From positions 930,001-994,000 of the forward strand of contig BCKK01000005.1 of NCBI GenBank assembly GCA_001600615.1: DNA of 64,000 bases. Reading direction: 5' to 3'. The DNA comes from Dioszegia crocea. Lineage: Eukaryota > Basidiomycota > Tremellomycetes > Tremellales > Bulleribasidiaceae. Below, piece by piece: positions 9,963-22,489 of this stretch (its first letter is position 1; each line of letters opens with the position of its first letter). Position numbers and translations under genes: made by a program. The notes beneath the pieces were generated by a model. That model was not told the origin of the DNA. It searched no databases and saw only the letters and a program-made list of their open reading frames with translations.

Positions 9963-12900
9963 ATGGCACCGAAGAGGCCTGCCCGGCAGGTGACGCCGCC
10001 ACCGACCAAGAAGCCCAAGAAGGCATCGAAACCCGCTCAATCGTCAATCGATTCGTTCTTTGCTTCCCCGAATAAGCCAAAGTTGAAGCCTGCCCAAAAG
10101 CATACACCAAAGAAGGATGAAGGGGTAATCACAATAGATGATTCGGACGATGACATCCTGCCTGGATCGCCAATGTCACAAGAGGCGCAGGATGCAAAGC
10201 TGGCCAAGAAGCTAGCGAGCGAGTGGTCGAAAGGGGATGGGGAGGCGGTAGATAAAGGGAAGAAGAGAAGTGTTTCCCCGGAGATCATCGAGCACAAGGA
10301 GCAAGAGGCGGTCATAAGGACAGGTATCAACGGGTCAAGCTCTTCAAAGAAGCTTCTTGACCCTGTTAAGCTGGAATCTCCAGCCGACACGCCGTCCAAG
10401 GAGCCTAAAGCTGTTCATCCCATGTTTGCCGGATCGAGCAAGAGACGAGCTCCCAGTCCTACCCCTCTGCGAGACATAAAGCCTGATCTATCGAGTCCGA
10501 AAGATGTCAAGCCGGCCAACATCACATCGACCTCTGCGGAACCTGTCAAACCGATTGACTTCGATACGGACGCGTTCCTCTTTCGGCCTGCTGAGGTGGA
10601 TATTTCGAATTGGCCCAAGGGTCGATTACCATACAGTGTACTTGTCGGAGTATATGTACAGGTGTCATCGACCAGATCAAGATTGACGATTGTCCGTGTT
10701 TTGACCAAGTAAGCTTTACTCCCCTCGTGATGGGTCTAGCTTACTTTCAGCTTTCTCCATCTCTTGATTCACGCTTCCCCAATCGATCTCCCACCTTCCT
10801 TATATCTCCTGTCCAATCACCTCCTGCCTTCTTACCTTCCTTGCGAACTCGGCATCGGGTCTCAAATCCTCTCCAAGGCGATCCAGGAAGTCTCAGGCTG
10901 TCAACCTCGAGACTTGAAGAAGCTATGGGAGAAGTGGGGCGATCCAGGCGATGTGGCATATGAAGCCAAAAGCACGCTTCGGACCCTTGTCACTCCCGCT
11001 CCACTTCTAGTGGGGGATGTGTATAAGCGGTTGTTGGGACTGAGTAAGGTCAAAGGGAGTCAGAGTGGGAAAGTGAAGGGTGATGTGGTAAGGAAGTTGA
11101 TGGTGCAAGCTAGAGGTGAGGAAGTGCGATTTTTAGTCAGAAGTCTGATTGGCAATTTGAGGGTGAGCTTTCGTTTGTGCTGTCTGGCGATTCCATAGCT
11201 GATGCGATAGATTGGCGCTGTGCGACTGGTAAGCCATTCGGGATTGGCAATGTGCTAACAACAGACCCTTCTGACCTCCCTCGCACGCGCTACAGCGCTC
11301 TTCCATTGCCCGTCCGAGCTTATCGACTCGGTCCGACCCCTTCCTGGCCCAATACCCAAAGCCGAGAAAGGCCAAAAACGGATACCGCGTCCTAAGGTGG
11401 AGCCAGACCTGGCGAGGGAAGAAGTTGAGGCGCGCTGCGTGGAAGCCACCAAGCTGGTAAGAAAGGTGTACGTCCGGCATCCAAATTACGGGGATCTGGT
11501 TAAGGGTATTGAAGGGCACGGGCTGGAAGGGCTAGAAGAGCGAGTCCCAGTCAGCGTCGGTATGTCTACGTCCAGACACATGGGCCATGCTAATGCTTAG
11601 GTATTCCACTTTCACCTATGTTGGGCTCCATCACTCGATCGCTTAATGAGGTCTTTACGAGACTTGGGAATCTACCTTTCACCGCTGAGGCCAAGCTTGA
11701 CGGTCAGCGTGTTCAGGTCCATGCGCGGTTGGACGGGCCGCAAGGCGAGGAAGATGGAGGAGGGCGATGGGTGACTGGAGAAGGCGATCAGAAATGCTGG
11801 GTTAGGCTATTTAGCCGGTAAGCATTCTCTTTGTATCTGGTATCTGCGCTGATAAGAAGGCATTTGGAAGATATGACGGAGAAGTATCCGGATATCTGCC
11901 AACTCGTCGTTCAGTTGCTGTACCGACATGTACCCGCCAACCCCGCCTTGTTCCCTTCCACAGCATCTACAGCGCCTCAGCGCGTGATTGATCTGCTTCA
12001 CGTGCAGCAAATCTCGTCATTCATCATGGATGCTGAAGTCGTCGCGGTCGATAAAGATAGTGGAGCTTATCGAACCTTTCAGGATTTGAGTAATCGAGCC
12101 AAGAAGGATGTCAAAGTGGAGGATATCAAGGTGGTCGTTAGTGTTTTTGCGTTTGATCTGATGTCGATCAACGACGAGGTGAGTTGACTCTCCCGAATGT
12201 TTGGGGAGTTTCAGCTGACCATTCAGACCCTTCTCAATTCCCCCTTCTCCCACAGGCGCCATATCCTACATACCCTCTTTCCTCCACATGCACCCTCCGA
12301 CCCCACGCAGGCACGCTTCGCACATGTTGAAGCACTTGATTCGACAGATTGTGCCGATACGCCGGCTGAGATTCAGGCATTCTTCGAGATGGTCGTTGAG
12401 CAGAAATGCGAGGGATTGATGGTGAAGCTGTTGGAATCTGGGGAGGGGCTGGTAGGGGATGATGAAGACATGGAGGATGATGGTGCGGGGGATAAGGTGA
12501 AGAAGGTCAAAGGGAAGAAGGGAGAGGTCGAAGGGAAAGATGGGAAAGAGTCGAAGGGCGGGAAGAAGAAACCTCTGCCGGCGACATATGAGCCTGATCA
12601 GCGGAGTCAGGGTTGGTTGAAGGTCAAGAAGGGTGAGTTTGGATAGAGTGCCGGATTGCGTGGATTTGTGCTGATGATTAGACTATCTGGAGGGATTAGG
12701 GGACAGTCTTGATCTGGTGCCAATTGGGGCATGGTGGGGACAGGGTCGGAAGGCGGGATGGTGGAGCCCTATCTTGCTGGCCTGCCATAATCCTGAAACG
12801 GGCGCTTTGGAGGCTGTGTGTAAATGTAAGCTTCGTCGTCCATTTCTGGTAGTCGTCAAGAGACCCTGAAGCTGACATTCTAGGTATATCCGGATTCACC

Positions 12901-13432
12901 GATGCGTTCTATAAAGACCTCCTTGTGCGTTTCCCACCGCACAACGCTATCCCGGAAAAGTGCAATACCGATACTACATTGGGGTACTACGAGACAAATG
13001 GGCTAAGGCCGAACGTCTGGTTTGAGCCAAGTGAGGTATGGGAGATCAGAGGGGCAGAGTGACTTCCTTGATTCAGGGGAGGAGAGACATTGGCTGATGG
13101 ATAGTATCACCCTCTCACCGGTCTATCCCGCCGCTGCGTCCTTATTGGGCTCTGAGCGTGGTCTCTCGATGCGTTTCCCGAGATTTATGAAAAGGCGGGA
13201 TGATAAGAGCTGGGAACAGGCTAGTACGAGTCAACAATTTGCCGATATGTATCGGCGGCAAATCAAAGAGGCGCCCGCGAGAGCCGATAAAGCCGTCGCT
13301 GGGGCGGCGATTATTAGGCAGGGATCTGAGGAAGTTAAGGATGCAGAAGGGGCAGAGCGAGATGGGGAGGAAGATGATGAAGAAGAAGCGGAGCCGGAGG
13401 AAGAGGACGAGTTTGAAGATGAAGAATCATGA
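9963..13432 (+). CDS. CDC9: ATP-dependent DNA ligase I
   Basis: Multi-exon gene of nearly 1,000 residues. The start is the ATG at 9963 (MAPKRPARQ). A PCNA-binding motif, QSSIDSFF, lies near residue 30. A disordered region follows, then the DNA-binding domain (YLLSNHLLPSYLPCELGIG, LKKLWEKWGDPGDVAYEAKS). The adenylation site is EAKLDGQRVQVHA near 11690-11730, with the Lys that takes AMP. Motif III is FAFDLMSIND, motif IV EGLMVKL, motif V WLKVKK; the OB-fold end has TLSPVYPAAASL and MRFPRF. It joins Okazaki fragments and seals nicks in repair. The active site reads KLDGQR where most family members have KYDGER. A charged insertion lies between motifs IV and V, and the tail is very acidic. Its stop is 13 bases from that of DPH7. 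Confidence 0.9.
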
Positions 13433-13445
13433 TTGCATCTAATAG

Positions 13446-14877
13446 TCAAGCTCGCCACATATGCATTGCGTGGTCATAGAATGAACAACTAACTACGAGG
13501 CTTCCCTCAGATGTTGGCGGAAAGCGACACCAATCTGCGCCATATGCCAAACTCTTGTGCTCTTCGAATCGAGTCACAATCTCACTCCCGGCCTCGTCCC
13601 CCGTACTTCCCCAATCTACATCTCCGCCGCCCGCTTGGCCGACAAGAGTCTCGTCAAGTCTTACGACGCTGAATCCACCGTGCATCCCCGCTAAGAGTAT
13701 ATCGCCTTTCCGAGTATCCGACGGATGAAATTTCGTACGCCAAATACCGCCCGCAGTGGGGATGATACGTATTGGCGATTTGAGGGATCGTGTGTCGAAA
13801 AGACGAAGATTGGCATCGTAGCTTCTCCATCAGTACAAGCTTGCGGGAGTAAACTACAAGACGTACCTGCCCACAGCGAGCAAATGCTCATTGGTCCCCG
13901 AACTCGCGATAGTGGTGACGCCCGCTTCAAACTCTTTACATCTCCCCGCGGGTACTTCTGGCATCCTCAGATCCCACGCCTTCAGCACACAGTCGTCTCC
14001 GCCTGACCAAACACGGTTGGGGTCCCAAAAGTCAAATGACGCGATCCAGGGCTCGTAAGCATGAGCTTGCCATGTGTTTGTGGGGGTGTAGCCGGTTGTT
14101 GTCAGTGTGAGATGGGTAAGGTGGCCTGAGGATAGAGAGGTTATTATATCGTTTGAGGTACTGATATGTCAGGCCTGGTATGATGAGGGAAAGGTCAACT
14201 TACCTTCCCTGTGCTCGAGCAAAATCTAATGATAGGCACAAGGTCGTTTCGCTCGCTACTTGGACTCGTTCCAGCTCTTCCAGGCGCTGAATTGATCAGT
14301 AGGGAACAGCCAATCAACAGAATGGATGCGTACATTCTCAGACGTCAGACTGTACCGGGTGATTCCACCTTTAGCATCGGCTACCGCGAGTACTGGTTGG
14401 TTTCCCTCAAGCTGGGGAGACCTTCTACGCGGTCAGCTCCACATTCGCGCATTGGCCGGTTCTGCAAATCTCACCATTTAGCATCTAGAATTGCGGGTGT
14501 ATCTATTTTCTGGATCTCCGAGCTGTCAAATCAGCTCTTACGCCTTGGCTCTAGCGGAAAGATGGTACGCACAAGCTGGATTGAGAATCGTCGACCTTGA
14601 AAAGCAAGATCCGCCCCGTCCGCTGAGTCTGCCTTGGTGCCTGCTCTCCCTCATACTCGTCATCTCCGTCATCTCCACCTTCATCAGAAGTGGTCGGAGC
14701 CCCAAGTGCAGGCTCAAGAACCTGATACGTCCCACAGACAAAGATGTGTTGAAACCCCTCGTGAGGGCAAAATTCGATACAATCTGCCGAATATTCGGTA
14801 TCAACCGAGCAGAGCGACTTTGCTGGCTTGTCAGTACATTGTCAGTGACTGTCGTGAGTGATACACTGACCCTGCAT
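13446..14877 (-). CDS. DPH7: Diphthine methyl ester hydrolase, WD40 (DPH7)
   Basis: Several short exons on the minus strand. The first is ATG at 14877 giving MQ, then an intron; the next exon reads SLCSVDTEYSADCIEFCPHE and HIFVCGTYQVLEPA, which is the DPH7 N-terminus. Further on come WIASFDFWDPNRVWSGGDD, KAWDLRMP, GSYDANLRLFDTRSLKSPI, GGIWRTKFHPSDTR, LLAGMHGGFSV and the ending LAYGADWCRF and SCSFYDHAMHMW. These are the WD-repeat motifs of DPH7 (WDR85, yeast Rrt2), which removes the methyl ester from diphthine intermediate on elongation factor 2 before final amidation. Cytosolic. Head-to-head with the bZIP gene (222 bases), tail-to-tail with DNA ligase. Exon borders in the middle (14010-14560) were not all resolved. 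Confidence 0.85.
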
Positions 14878-15099
14878 TTGAGCTGGAATGTACAACAGTC
14901 GTTGAATGGCGAAATCACTAGATCCGTCCTATATTGGTTCGCTTATGTAAGTAACGTAAAAATCCAAACTCTAAACCTTGCTGTCGTGAGCCGCCGAGGA
15001 GATGCGGGAGTGACTTTTCATCATGTTGACTGGGCAAACATTGATCCACATCGATCAGAATACAAGTATTCAGTAGATACCTACACATAATCAGCAGCT
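14878..15099. promoter_or_regulatory. Shared promoter region, DPH7 and bZIP gene
   Basis: 222 bases between two divergent starts. No recognised motif; it must serve both genes. Confidence 0.45.
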
Positions 15100-17070
15100 A
15101 TGCCTCCTCGCGCTTCAAAGCAACCCGCTGCGACGTTAAATCAACACGAAGACGATGTGAGTCAGCATTTCTTACGTCGTCCGGGCCGCATTCGCCCTTG
15201 CTGACGAAGACTCCTTGACACATCCATCTTATCTTATCTTCCGGGATCTGCAATACTCGCTGACACCTCTAGGACGATGATCATTCCGAACATGCCGACT
15301 CTGTCGAGGGCGCGGGTGGGAAGGACAAAACACCATCCCAGGCCCGCAAGACCCAAAACAAGATTGCACAAAGGGAGTTCAGGCAGCGGAAGCAGCAGTA
15401 TGTCAGGGACCTGGAGGCGAGAGTCGAGGTGCTCTCGGGCGACAAGGAGGAGCGGATTGAGCTAGTGATGCTGCTCGTCAAGAATCTGTTGAAGGAGAAT
15501 AAAGAGTTGAGGGGGATGATTCAGGGCATGGCGGGTTTTGTAGGAGAGGGTGAGTGCTACCGTTGACAGAAGCTGATGTCAGGCATGGGGTCTTGTCTTC
15601 CCCGCCTAGGGTTGTCTGCACCTCAACTTGACGCGATTCTCAATCGTGCCGATACCGATACGGCCTACGAGGCATTCGTCAAGCTCCGAGCGAGCCGGGA
15701 GCTCCAAGAGGCCAACCCGGGCATACCTTTCGGCGAGATCCGGCGGAAATCAGTTTCGACCAAGAGGAAGAGGGAGTCGGTCGGCCCTAGTGCAGAGGGC
15801 TCAGGGGGTCCTAGTACGGGATCAGGTGTCGACCATGACTCCGCCCCTGCCGACACTGCGACCTTCACCGAATCGCCTAAAGCGAAGAATGCACGGGTGG
15901 CGGGCGGGTCCAGCCGACAGGGCCAGAACGACACAGATCAATCCGCAAACTACGCCGACGCGTACAGCTACCTCTTTCCCGATGGGAACAGCGCGGATTG
16001 GGGGCAATTCCAGGGGCAGCAGCGAGGAGGCGATATGCCCTATCCGGGCTCTCCTCTCGGTCAGGTCCGCGATGGGAATTCCCAACCATACAACGCCTAT
16101 ACGCAAGAGCAGCAGGCACAGGCGATTCGGGGTATGTTCCCGCTGGGCGGACCGATGTATCAACAGGCCGGGCCGTCTTGGGGCCCATTCGGCGCCATGT
16201 CGGGTGATCTGAGCGGGTTTGGACTCACTGTCCCTCCTAGTCAGCCGACCCCATCGATGTCCTCCCTGGCTGGACCGTCGCGGAATGGCAACGAAGCGGA
16301 TTACGCAACCAATCACCCTCCCGCTGCGCACGCTGGAGCGAAGCCGGTCGAAGGGGCTGGAAAGGCTAGTTCAATGCCAGACTTGTCGACAAGGGATCAA
16401 CAGAGGTTGAAGATGGCCGTCACTATGATGGTGCAATCCAAGGGTGTGTCGGATGGGCGGACGATGTCAATGGAGGAGATTGAAGAGCGGATGAGGGTCC
16501 AGCGGAATGTCATTGAGACTTTCAACGAGGACGATAGCCTGAGGAAACGCATTGAGCCTATGCAGGTGAGTTTGACTTTGGCTGAGGCGGAATATCGCTG
16601 ATGCTCCTAGCTCATCTCTTACCACCTCAACAACTTCCGAGTGAACCACGCATACGTCCTCCCCGCTTCGATGCGGCCAACAGCAGTACAGCGAACTATC
16701 CCGCACGAGCACGCGATAGACGGTGTGCCGTTCCCTTCCATCCGGGATCGCATGATCCTCCTGAGAGGCAGATATGACTTGATTGAGGCGTATCAGGGTA
16801 TGCTACTGGAGGTGAGTTAAGCGTACTCCTCAATGAGAGCACAACTGACACCGCAGATGATGTTGAGAGGGGACGACCCGCTCGATCATCGGAACTGGGA
16901 GTTTTCCGAAAAGTGGCTCCATGACTTCCCGTATGTTTTGCCCCTCTAGCGAAAAGCTGTGGCTGACGTATGGCAGTATTCTTGCGGATGAGGAGGTGTA
17001 TGTTATTTCAAACAGGTGGAGGGCAGAGAGGGGCGAGCCTCCCCTTACCCGGCCGGGCACTGGGGCGTAG
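15100..17070 (+). CDS. bZIP transcription factor with DUF3425 domain
   Basis: Six exons, about 550 residues. Exon 1 (15100-15156) encodes MPPRASKQPAATLNQHEDD. Exon 2 holds the bZIP domain: basic region TQNKIAQREFRQRKQQYV (N-x-x-A-Q-x-x-F-R, the fungal AP-1/Yap form) running into a leucine-zipper-like coiled coil through VMLLVKNLLKENKELRGM. A long disordered middle (Gln, Pro, Gly and Ser rich) follows. The C-terminal exons carry the DUF3425 pattern: FRVNHAYVLPASMRPTAVQ, IPHEHAIDGVPFPSIRDRMI, RYDLIEAYQGMLLEMM, WEFSEKWLHDFP. Ending TRPGTGA then TAG at 17068-17070. DUF3425 is typical of fungal bZIP regulators of stress and metabolism; targets are not shown by the sequence. No gene symbol is assigned because several Tremellomycete bZIPs share this layout. 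Confidence 0.85.
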
Positions 17071-17427
17071 GGCGAGGCGGTCAGATTATGATACTTTTAG
17101 TGCTCGCGGCTGGCTATGTACGAGTCAACCTATATGCAAGCTGCGGTCTTCCTGTCGTAGCTATCCCCTTCATCAGCTTTGGAGGCTCGACTTCATCGCG
17201 CTTCAAAAGTTTACAGGCACGGGACTTTCGCCGCCGCGTATTTGGCGCGTCCGCCCGAAGCACCATATTTCGCGCTCCCTTTGCAATTTGAGCTACAACT
17301 TCCCATCTACGCAAAGGATACGACCCACGGAGCCTGCCCAGAACCCACTCGGGGGCTACTATCACTTTCAGCTCAGTCATTCGATGATAACGCGGTATAG
17401 CGTGCCATTACCCCATCTCGATCTATA
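17071..17427. other. Intergenic, bZIP gene to DUF726 gene
   Basis: About 360 bases, probably 3' UTR plus promoter. The open frames seen on both strands here lack recognisable features. Confidence 0.5.
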
Positions 17428-20400
17428 ATGCTGCCCGCTCCACGTCAAGGGGCACAGCCGTCCGCAGTCCCACAAAGCTCTTGGCCTGACATTGAGGATG
17501 ATGATGGATGGCAGGGTGAGCTGGAGCATCTGCGCAGGGAGCTCAAAGCTGAAAGCATAGACATGCCGGTCGTTCGATCCGACAATAATCCCCTCGGTCT
17601 AGACGAAGACGACCAGAAGCGGTATCACTATCGTCCGCCAGTCCGACTCGACTCATCCGACGATACCGGTGGGCCAAGCTCCAATGCTACCGGCGCTCAT
17701 CTCGTCGTAGAGGCAGACACCCTCCTCACTGATTCCTGGCGCCAGAAGAACGATCTGGACGAATCCGACTACACGCGTTTACGCCTGGATGAAGATGAGG
17801 AGTCTGATGCGGTACATATGCGAACTAAATATCTGTTCAATGAGGACAAGGCGATGACGCCGTTGTCGCAGATGCAGGCGACCAAGGAGCTGCTCACGGA
17901 GGGACAGAGGATCGCGTATGTGGGGTTATGCCATCTGGTGGCTGCGAAAATGGTCAGGGATACGGGGAGGGGGTGGGAGGGCACGAAATTGAAGCAAAAG
18001 CTGTTGCAGCAGGCTATGGGGAAGGGCAAGGGAAAGGCTGAGCTGCCGGTAGTGGAGAGTGCGGGGATATGGATGATTAAGATCATGGCGAGGCTGTATC
18101 AGCATATGGAGCTTGAGCAGGCTGGTAAGTGTCTTTCTCGGCTAGCTGGGACTGGCTAATTGTACAGAACAAAAGATGATCGAGTCACTAGCGGAGCACG
18201 GTGTAGATCCTTCAGACCTCGTGCCGGCTCTCATGACTACACATACCGTCAAGAATCCCGAATTCGACCCTCAGGCGAAAAAGCAGGCCGAGCTGGGGAT
18301 ACTACAGGAGGAGGAAGAACAACTACCGGCGTATGAGCAACGCCAAACTTCGCCTTCATCTCCTACTACAGCCGCAGACATTCCCCTTCCTCCGTCCACT
18401 ACACCTACTCCCGCACCTTCCTCGCCTCCCAGTCAGTCTGCCCCCCATCCGTCAATACCGCAAATTCCACAGCCGAAACAGGTAAATCCGTTCGGCGACG
18501 ACGACGATGAGGACCCCTTTTCCTTTGCCGCTCCGGCTTCGTCTTCACGGCCACCCCAAAGACCGCCACCTATCCGACTTTCGTCTTTTGATGACGAGGA
18601 TGACGAAGGGGATATCGGGCGGACATTCTCGCCCACCAAAGGAGACGTAGATGCTTCCTCTGAGACGCCAAGGGCGTCAGCATCGGGAGTGCTGGAACAG
18701 CCCGCCCCAATACCATTATCTGGGTTAGATCCAGATACAACGCCCATGCCCCCATCTACCGACAGATTGCCCGATCCAGAAACATCAACCCCTATAGACA
18801 AGGCAGAGATAGAGAACGACAACCCCGACCTACCTGGCAAACCCGAAGCCCTTCCATCCCTCCCTGGTGTATCTACTACTCTCACAAACCTCGACGAACA
18901 TGTCACGCTAGACATCCGATGGACAGTCCTCTGCGACCTCTTCCTCGTCCTGATCGCCGACTCGGTGTATGACGCACGGTCCCGAGCATATCTCGAGCAC
19001 ATTGCCACTGCGTTAGGCTTCGAGTGGCTGGATGTTGTCCGATTCGAGAACAGAGTGACGGATGCTCTGGAGATTCAAGAATCTGTCGAGCGATCAGACC
19101 AGGGTGAGGTGATGGAAGGGAGAAGAAAGGGAGGGAAGAATCGTCGATATGCCATGATGGGTGTGGCGGCTGTAGGCGGTGGATTGGTCATTGGACTATC
19201 GGCGGGTCTACTGGCGCCGGTCATTGGGGCTGGTCTAGGAGCGGCTTTCGCCACGATTGGGATAACGGGAACGACCGGTTTCTTGGCTGGAGCAGGTGGT
19301 GCCGCTGTGATCACCACTGGGGGTATCTTGACCGGAGCAAATATTGCTGGGTCGGGTATGGGGCGGCGAATGAGAGATGTGAGGACTTTCGAGTTCAGAC
19401 CACTGCATAATAATAAGCGGGTCTGCTGTTACATTACTATGGGAGGGTCAGTGATCTCGCTATGAGTTGGATCCAAACTGATTGATCAGATTCTTGGCGT
19501 CGAAAGTCGACGATTCGAGATTACCGTTTTCCGTGCTGGATCCGATAGTGGGCGATGTGCTGTCGGTGTCTTGGGAACCGGAAATGCTGGCGGAGACTGG
19601 GTCGGCACTGAAGATTTTGACATCTGAGGTGTTGACGCAGGTCGGACAGCAGGTGCTAGCAGCTACTCTCATGGCGGCTCTGATGAGTGCCCTTCAATGG
19701 CCCATGAGTAAGTCTTTTGCAAGACCACTGCTGATAGTCAGTCCTCACTAAGCTGGGATACCTCATCGACAACCCATGGAGCAACGCTCTTGATCGAGCC
19801 AAAGCGGCTGGACTGGTCCTCGCCGATGTAATTCTACAACGCAACGCCGGCGTACGACCCGTATCCCTCATCGGCTTCTCCTTAGGCTCTCGAGCCATCT
19901 TCTACGCTCTCGCCGAGCTGGCAAGGCACAAAGCATACGGTCTGGTCCAAGATGTCTTCCTCTTCGGAACTACCGTCACTGCCTCACGCGTCACATGGCT
20001 TGAAGCCCGGTCTGTCGTTGCGGGCCGATTCGTCAATGGGTTCGCTACCAATGATTGGATGTTGGGATACCTCTTCCGAGCGACGAGTGGAGGTATCAAC
20101 ACCGTTGCTGGGCTGAGACCGGTGGAGGGTGTTCCAGGGCTGGAGAATGTCGATGTTACCGAGATTATCTCGGGGCACATGTCGTATAGGAGTATGATGC
20201 CGAAATTGCTGGAGAAGGTTGGGCTTCCAGTGACAGCGGATCACTTTGATGAACCAGAGGTGAGTAGAGTCGTGCCGGGCTACTACTGCTTTAGCTGACA
20301 TGCTAGGATCCCGAAGTAGACATGAATATCCAAGAGCGGACAATTGTCAACGAGTCGGAGGAGCAAGCCAAGGCGAACCAAAAGAAGATATTGGGCATCT

Positions 20401-21323
20401 TCCCCCGCTCGGCAAAGTCCCGCTCGACCTCGGGTTCCGTCACTCCCACTTCGTCTGCGCCTATACAACAGGGCGATATCCGCCGGCGAGACCCCAAAGC
20501 CCGAAGTGCATCCTATGATGGTGCCGATGATGACGAGGACGATCTACCACCTCGCGAGGACTCGACTCTGCATGCTCTACCAGCCGGTGTCGAGAGCAAA
20601 GAATCGGTCGTCACTGTTGAAGAGGACGAAGCCGTGCGGGCCATTCCCAAAACGGCCGGATTTGACTTTGCGGCGATTTCAAAGGCGCTCGGAAAGGACA
20701 TTGATGTCGATAAGATTCAGGTGCCGAATGGGCGGGAGGTGGTGCAAGGGGAAGAGCGGTTCAGGTGGGATGGGGAAAGAACGGGGTCGGCACCTCCTGT
20801 CAGTGTGGTTGTGCGGCCGCCTGACGAAGAAGAGAGAGATGAGGAGGTGTTCCAGCCTGTACCGGTCCGGAGTGTGTCGTATGACTACTCGCCAACGGGC
20901 GCGCGTGTAGAGGATGACGATGACGACGTGGGAGATATAGCTGCTACGGCAGTGCGCGAACTCAATATACGCTCAAACTCGACGGACGATACCGCTACTT
21001 GGGACCGTCCTTCCCCTTCCAGATTACCCTCTTCCCCTTCTATTGCCATTTCCCCACCATCATCCTCAACCCCCTTCGACTATCCATCATCCAACGCATG
21101 GTCTCAACCCCCTCCGCTATCATCGACAAACTCCTCCTCTTCCATCCCTCGTCCGGCGCCGCCTGCTCGGCCACATCCTCCAGAATTCATGGCGAATCCG
21201 TTTGCGAGTGGGAACGAAAAGGTGAATGGGTCCACTTCGGGGAGTGGGAGCGGGGGTGGAGTCTGGGGGTGGGGCAGAAAACAGAAGAGTCTCGAAGAGG
21301 ACGCAACGAAGAATCCCTGGTAG
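17428..21323 (+). CDS. DUF726 membrane protein, TMCO4/Mil1-like
   Basis: Five exons, about 1,230 residues. The first 600 residues are acidic and Pro/Ser rich with little order. The conserved part starts at LCDLFLVLIADSVYDARSRA, followed by two long Gly/Ala-rich hydrophobic stretches (near 19150-19350) that look like membrane helices. Then come DVLSVSWEPEML, YLIDNPWSNALDRAKAAG, the nucleophile-elbow motif GFSLGSR (G-x-S-x-G), FLFGTTVTA, FVNGFATNDWMLGYLF and IISGHMSY. This is the DUF726 family, an alpha/beta-hydrolase-like fold with membrane helices (animal TMCO4; yeast Mil1, which binds a clathrin adaptor). Ser, and probably the His of GHMSY, are kept, so hydrolase activity is possible but unproven. 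The C-terminal 330 residues are again disordered. Confidence 0.85.
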
Positions 21324-21689
21324 CTACCAGGTCTGCGGGAGGCTTGGCAGGGGAGGAGCTCGAGGCGTCAATTTGGCTTTGGGCCAGACATAGCATCTCG
21401 CCAGGTATTGCATCTGTGCTCGCATCTGATATCCACACCGACTAATCGTGCTCAAGTCACTGACTAGAAGTGAAGACGCGTCTGGCGAGGCGGGTTGTAG
21501 GGGAAACGCCTCTCAGGCCGCCATGTCCCAGATCTAACACAACATCTCAAGATCGGCTCAAACCGCAAGCCTCGTCCTCCTCAGCTATCAGGCCGTCCGT
21601 CAGATACTGTAAGTCAAGCACACATGCATACATAAGCTAAGGTCAACAGTCCAGACTCGATACCAGCACCCTACAGTGCTTGCAATACC
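21324..21689. other. Intergenic before secreted-protein gene 1
   Basis: About 366 bases with no gene recognised; 3' UTR of the DUF726 gene and promoter of the small secreted protein. Confidence 0.5.
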
Positions 21690-22489
21690 ATGCGCTACCT
21701 ACTCCCCGCCCTTTCCTGCCTGCTCGCAGTCTCCGCTTCGGTCATTCCCGTGCCACCAGAGTATATCGACTACATTACCGATCGCCCATCCGTCGTACCC
21801 GGGCAGGTCGATGCCAGTATCGCACAAGCGGTCTACATCAGCCAAAACCTCGACACGGAGATCAAGCAGATCTCAGCTACGATCGGTGAGTTGCTATTTT
21901 TGTTCAGGCCATTCATCCACCATCTGAGCTTACAGACTAGCCAATGATCCATTGCTCCAGCTCCATCCGACGCAGTACGATACCCCTGCCGAGCTCGCCC
22001 GAGCCTTTGCGGCAGCTCAAGCCGGCATCGAAGCTCTCCCTACCCTGACTGCAGACGACAACCTCCCTCAATACGTTGCCGATCATTACGGACCCCTCGT
22101 GGCTGTGCTGGGCGATACCCTGTTCTTGTCATTGTTGGACTTGAGGGAGTTGAGCAATGCGGTCTTGAAGAATCAGCTGTACGATTCGATCGTCGGTCCA
22201 GCCGAGTGAGTCTTGAGGGCGAGTGTCCACTGCCGAGACGAGAAGTAAGCTAAATCAGCAGCGGCGGCATCTACCACTTCGTGCTGCTTCTCAATGACAA
22301 GTTCCAAGGCTTTGGCTGTGCACTATCCAAATCGTAAGTAGATCGTGTACACTGATCACCTTGCGCAAGGGAGGGATCGCTGATATCTCCAGAATGGGCC
22401 AGGATACGACAGCGGGACAATCGCTCAAAGTTATTTCCGAGCAGCTGTTCTATTTAATGCTGGACAACATACCCCAGGGCCAATGCTAG
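21690..22489 (+). CDS. Small secreted protein, tandem family copy 1
   Basis: Four exons, about 190 residues. It begins with a clear signal peptide (MRYLLPALSCLLAVSASVIP). The mature part is mostly helical: VDASIAQAVYISQNLDTEI, then IEALPTLTADDNLPQYVADH, YGPLVAVLGDTLFLSLLDL, and after two more introns YHFVLLLNDKFQGFGCALS and AGQSLKVISEQLFYLMLDN, ending GQC before TAG at 22487-22489. Only two Cys are in the mature protein (GFGC and the last residue), so a single disulfide is likely. The family is not recognised; the size and layout recall small secreted fungal surface proteins, but I could not match a named family. This is the only one of three tandem copies with an unbroken frame. Confidence 0.78.

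Noticed and set aside
19075..19317. Minus-strand frame opposite the DUF726 membrane region
   Set aside because: A Pro/Ala-rich shadow of the Gly/Ala-rich helices on the plus strand.
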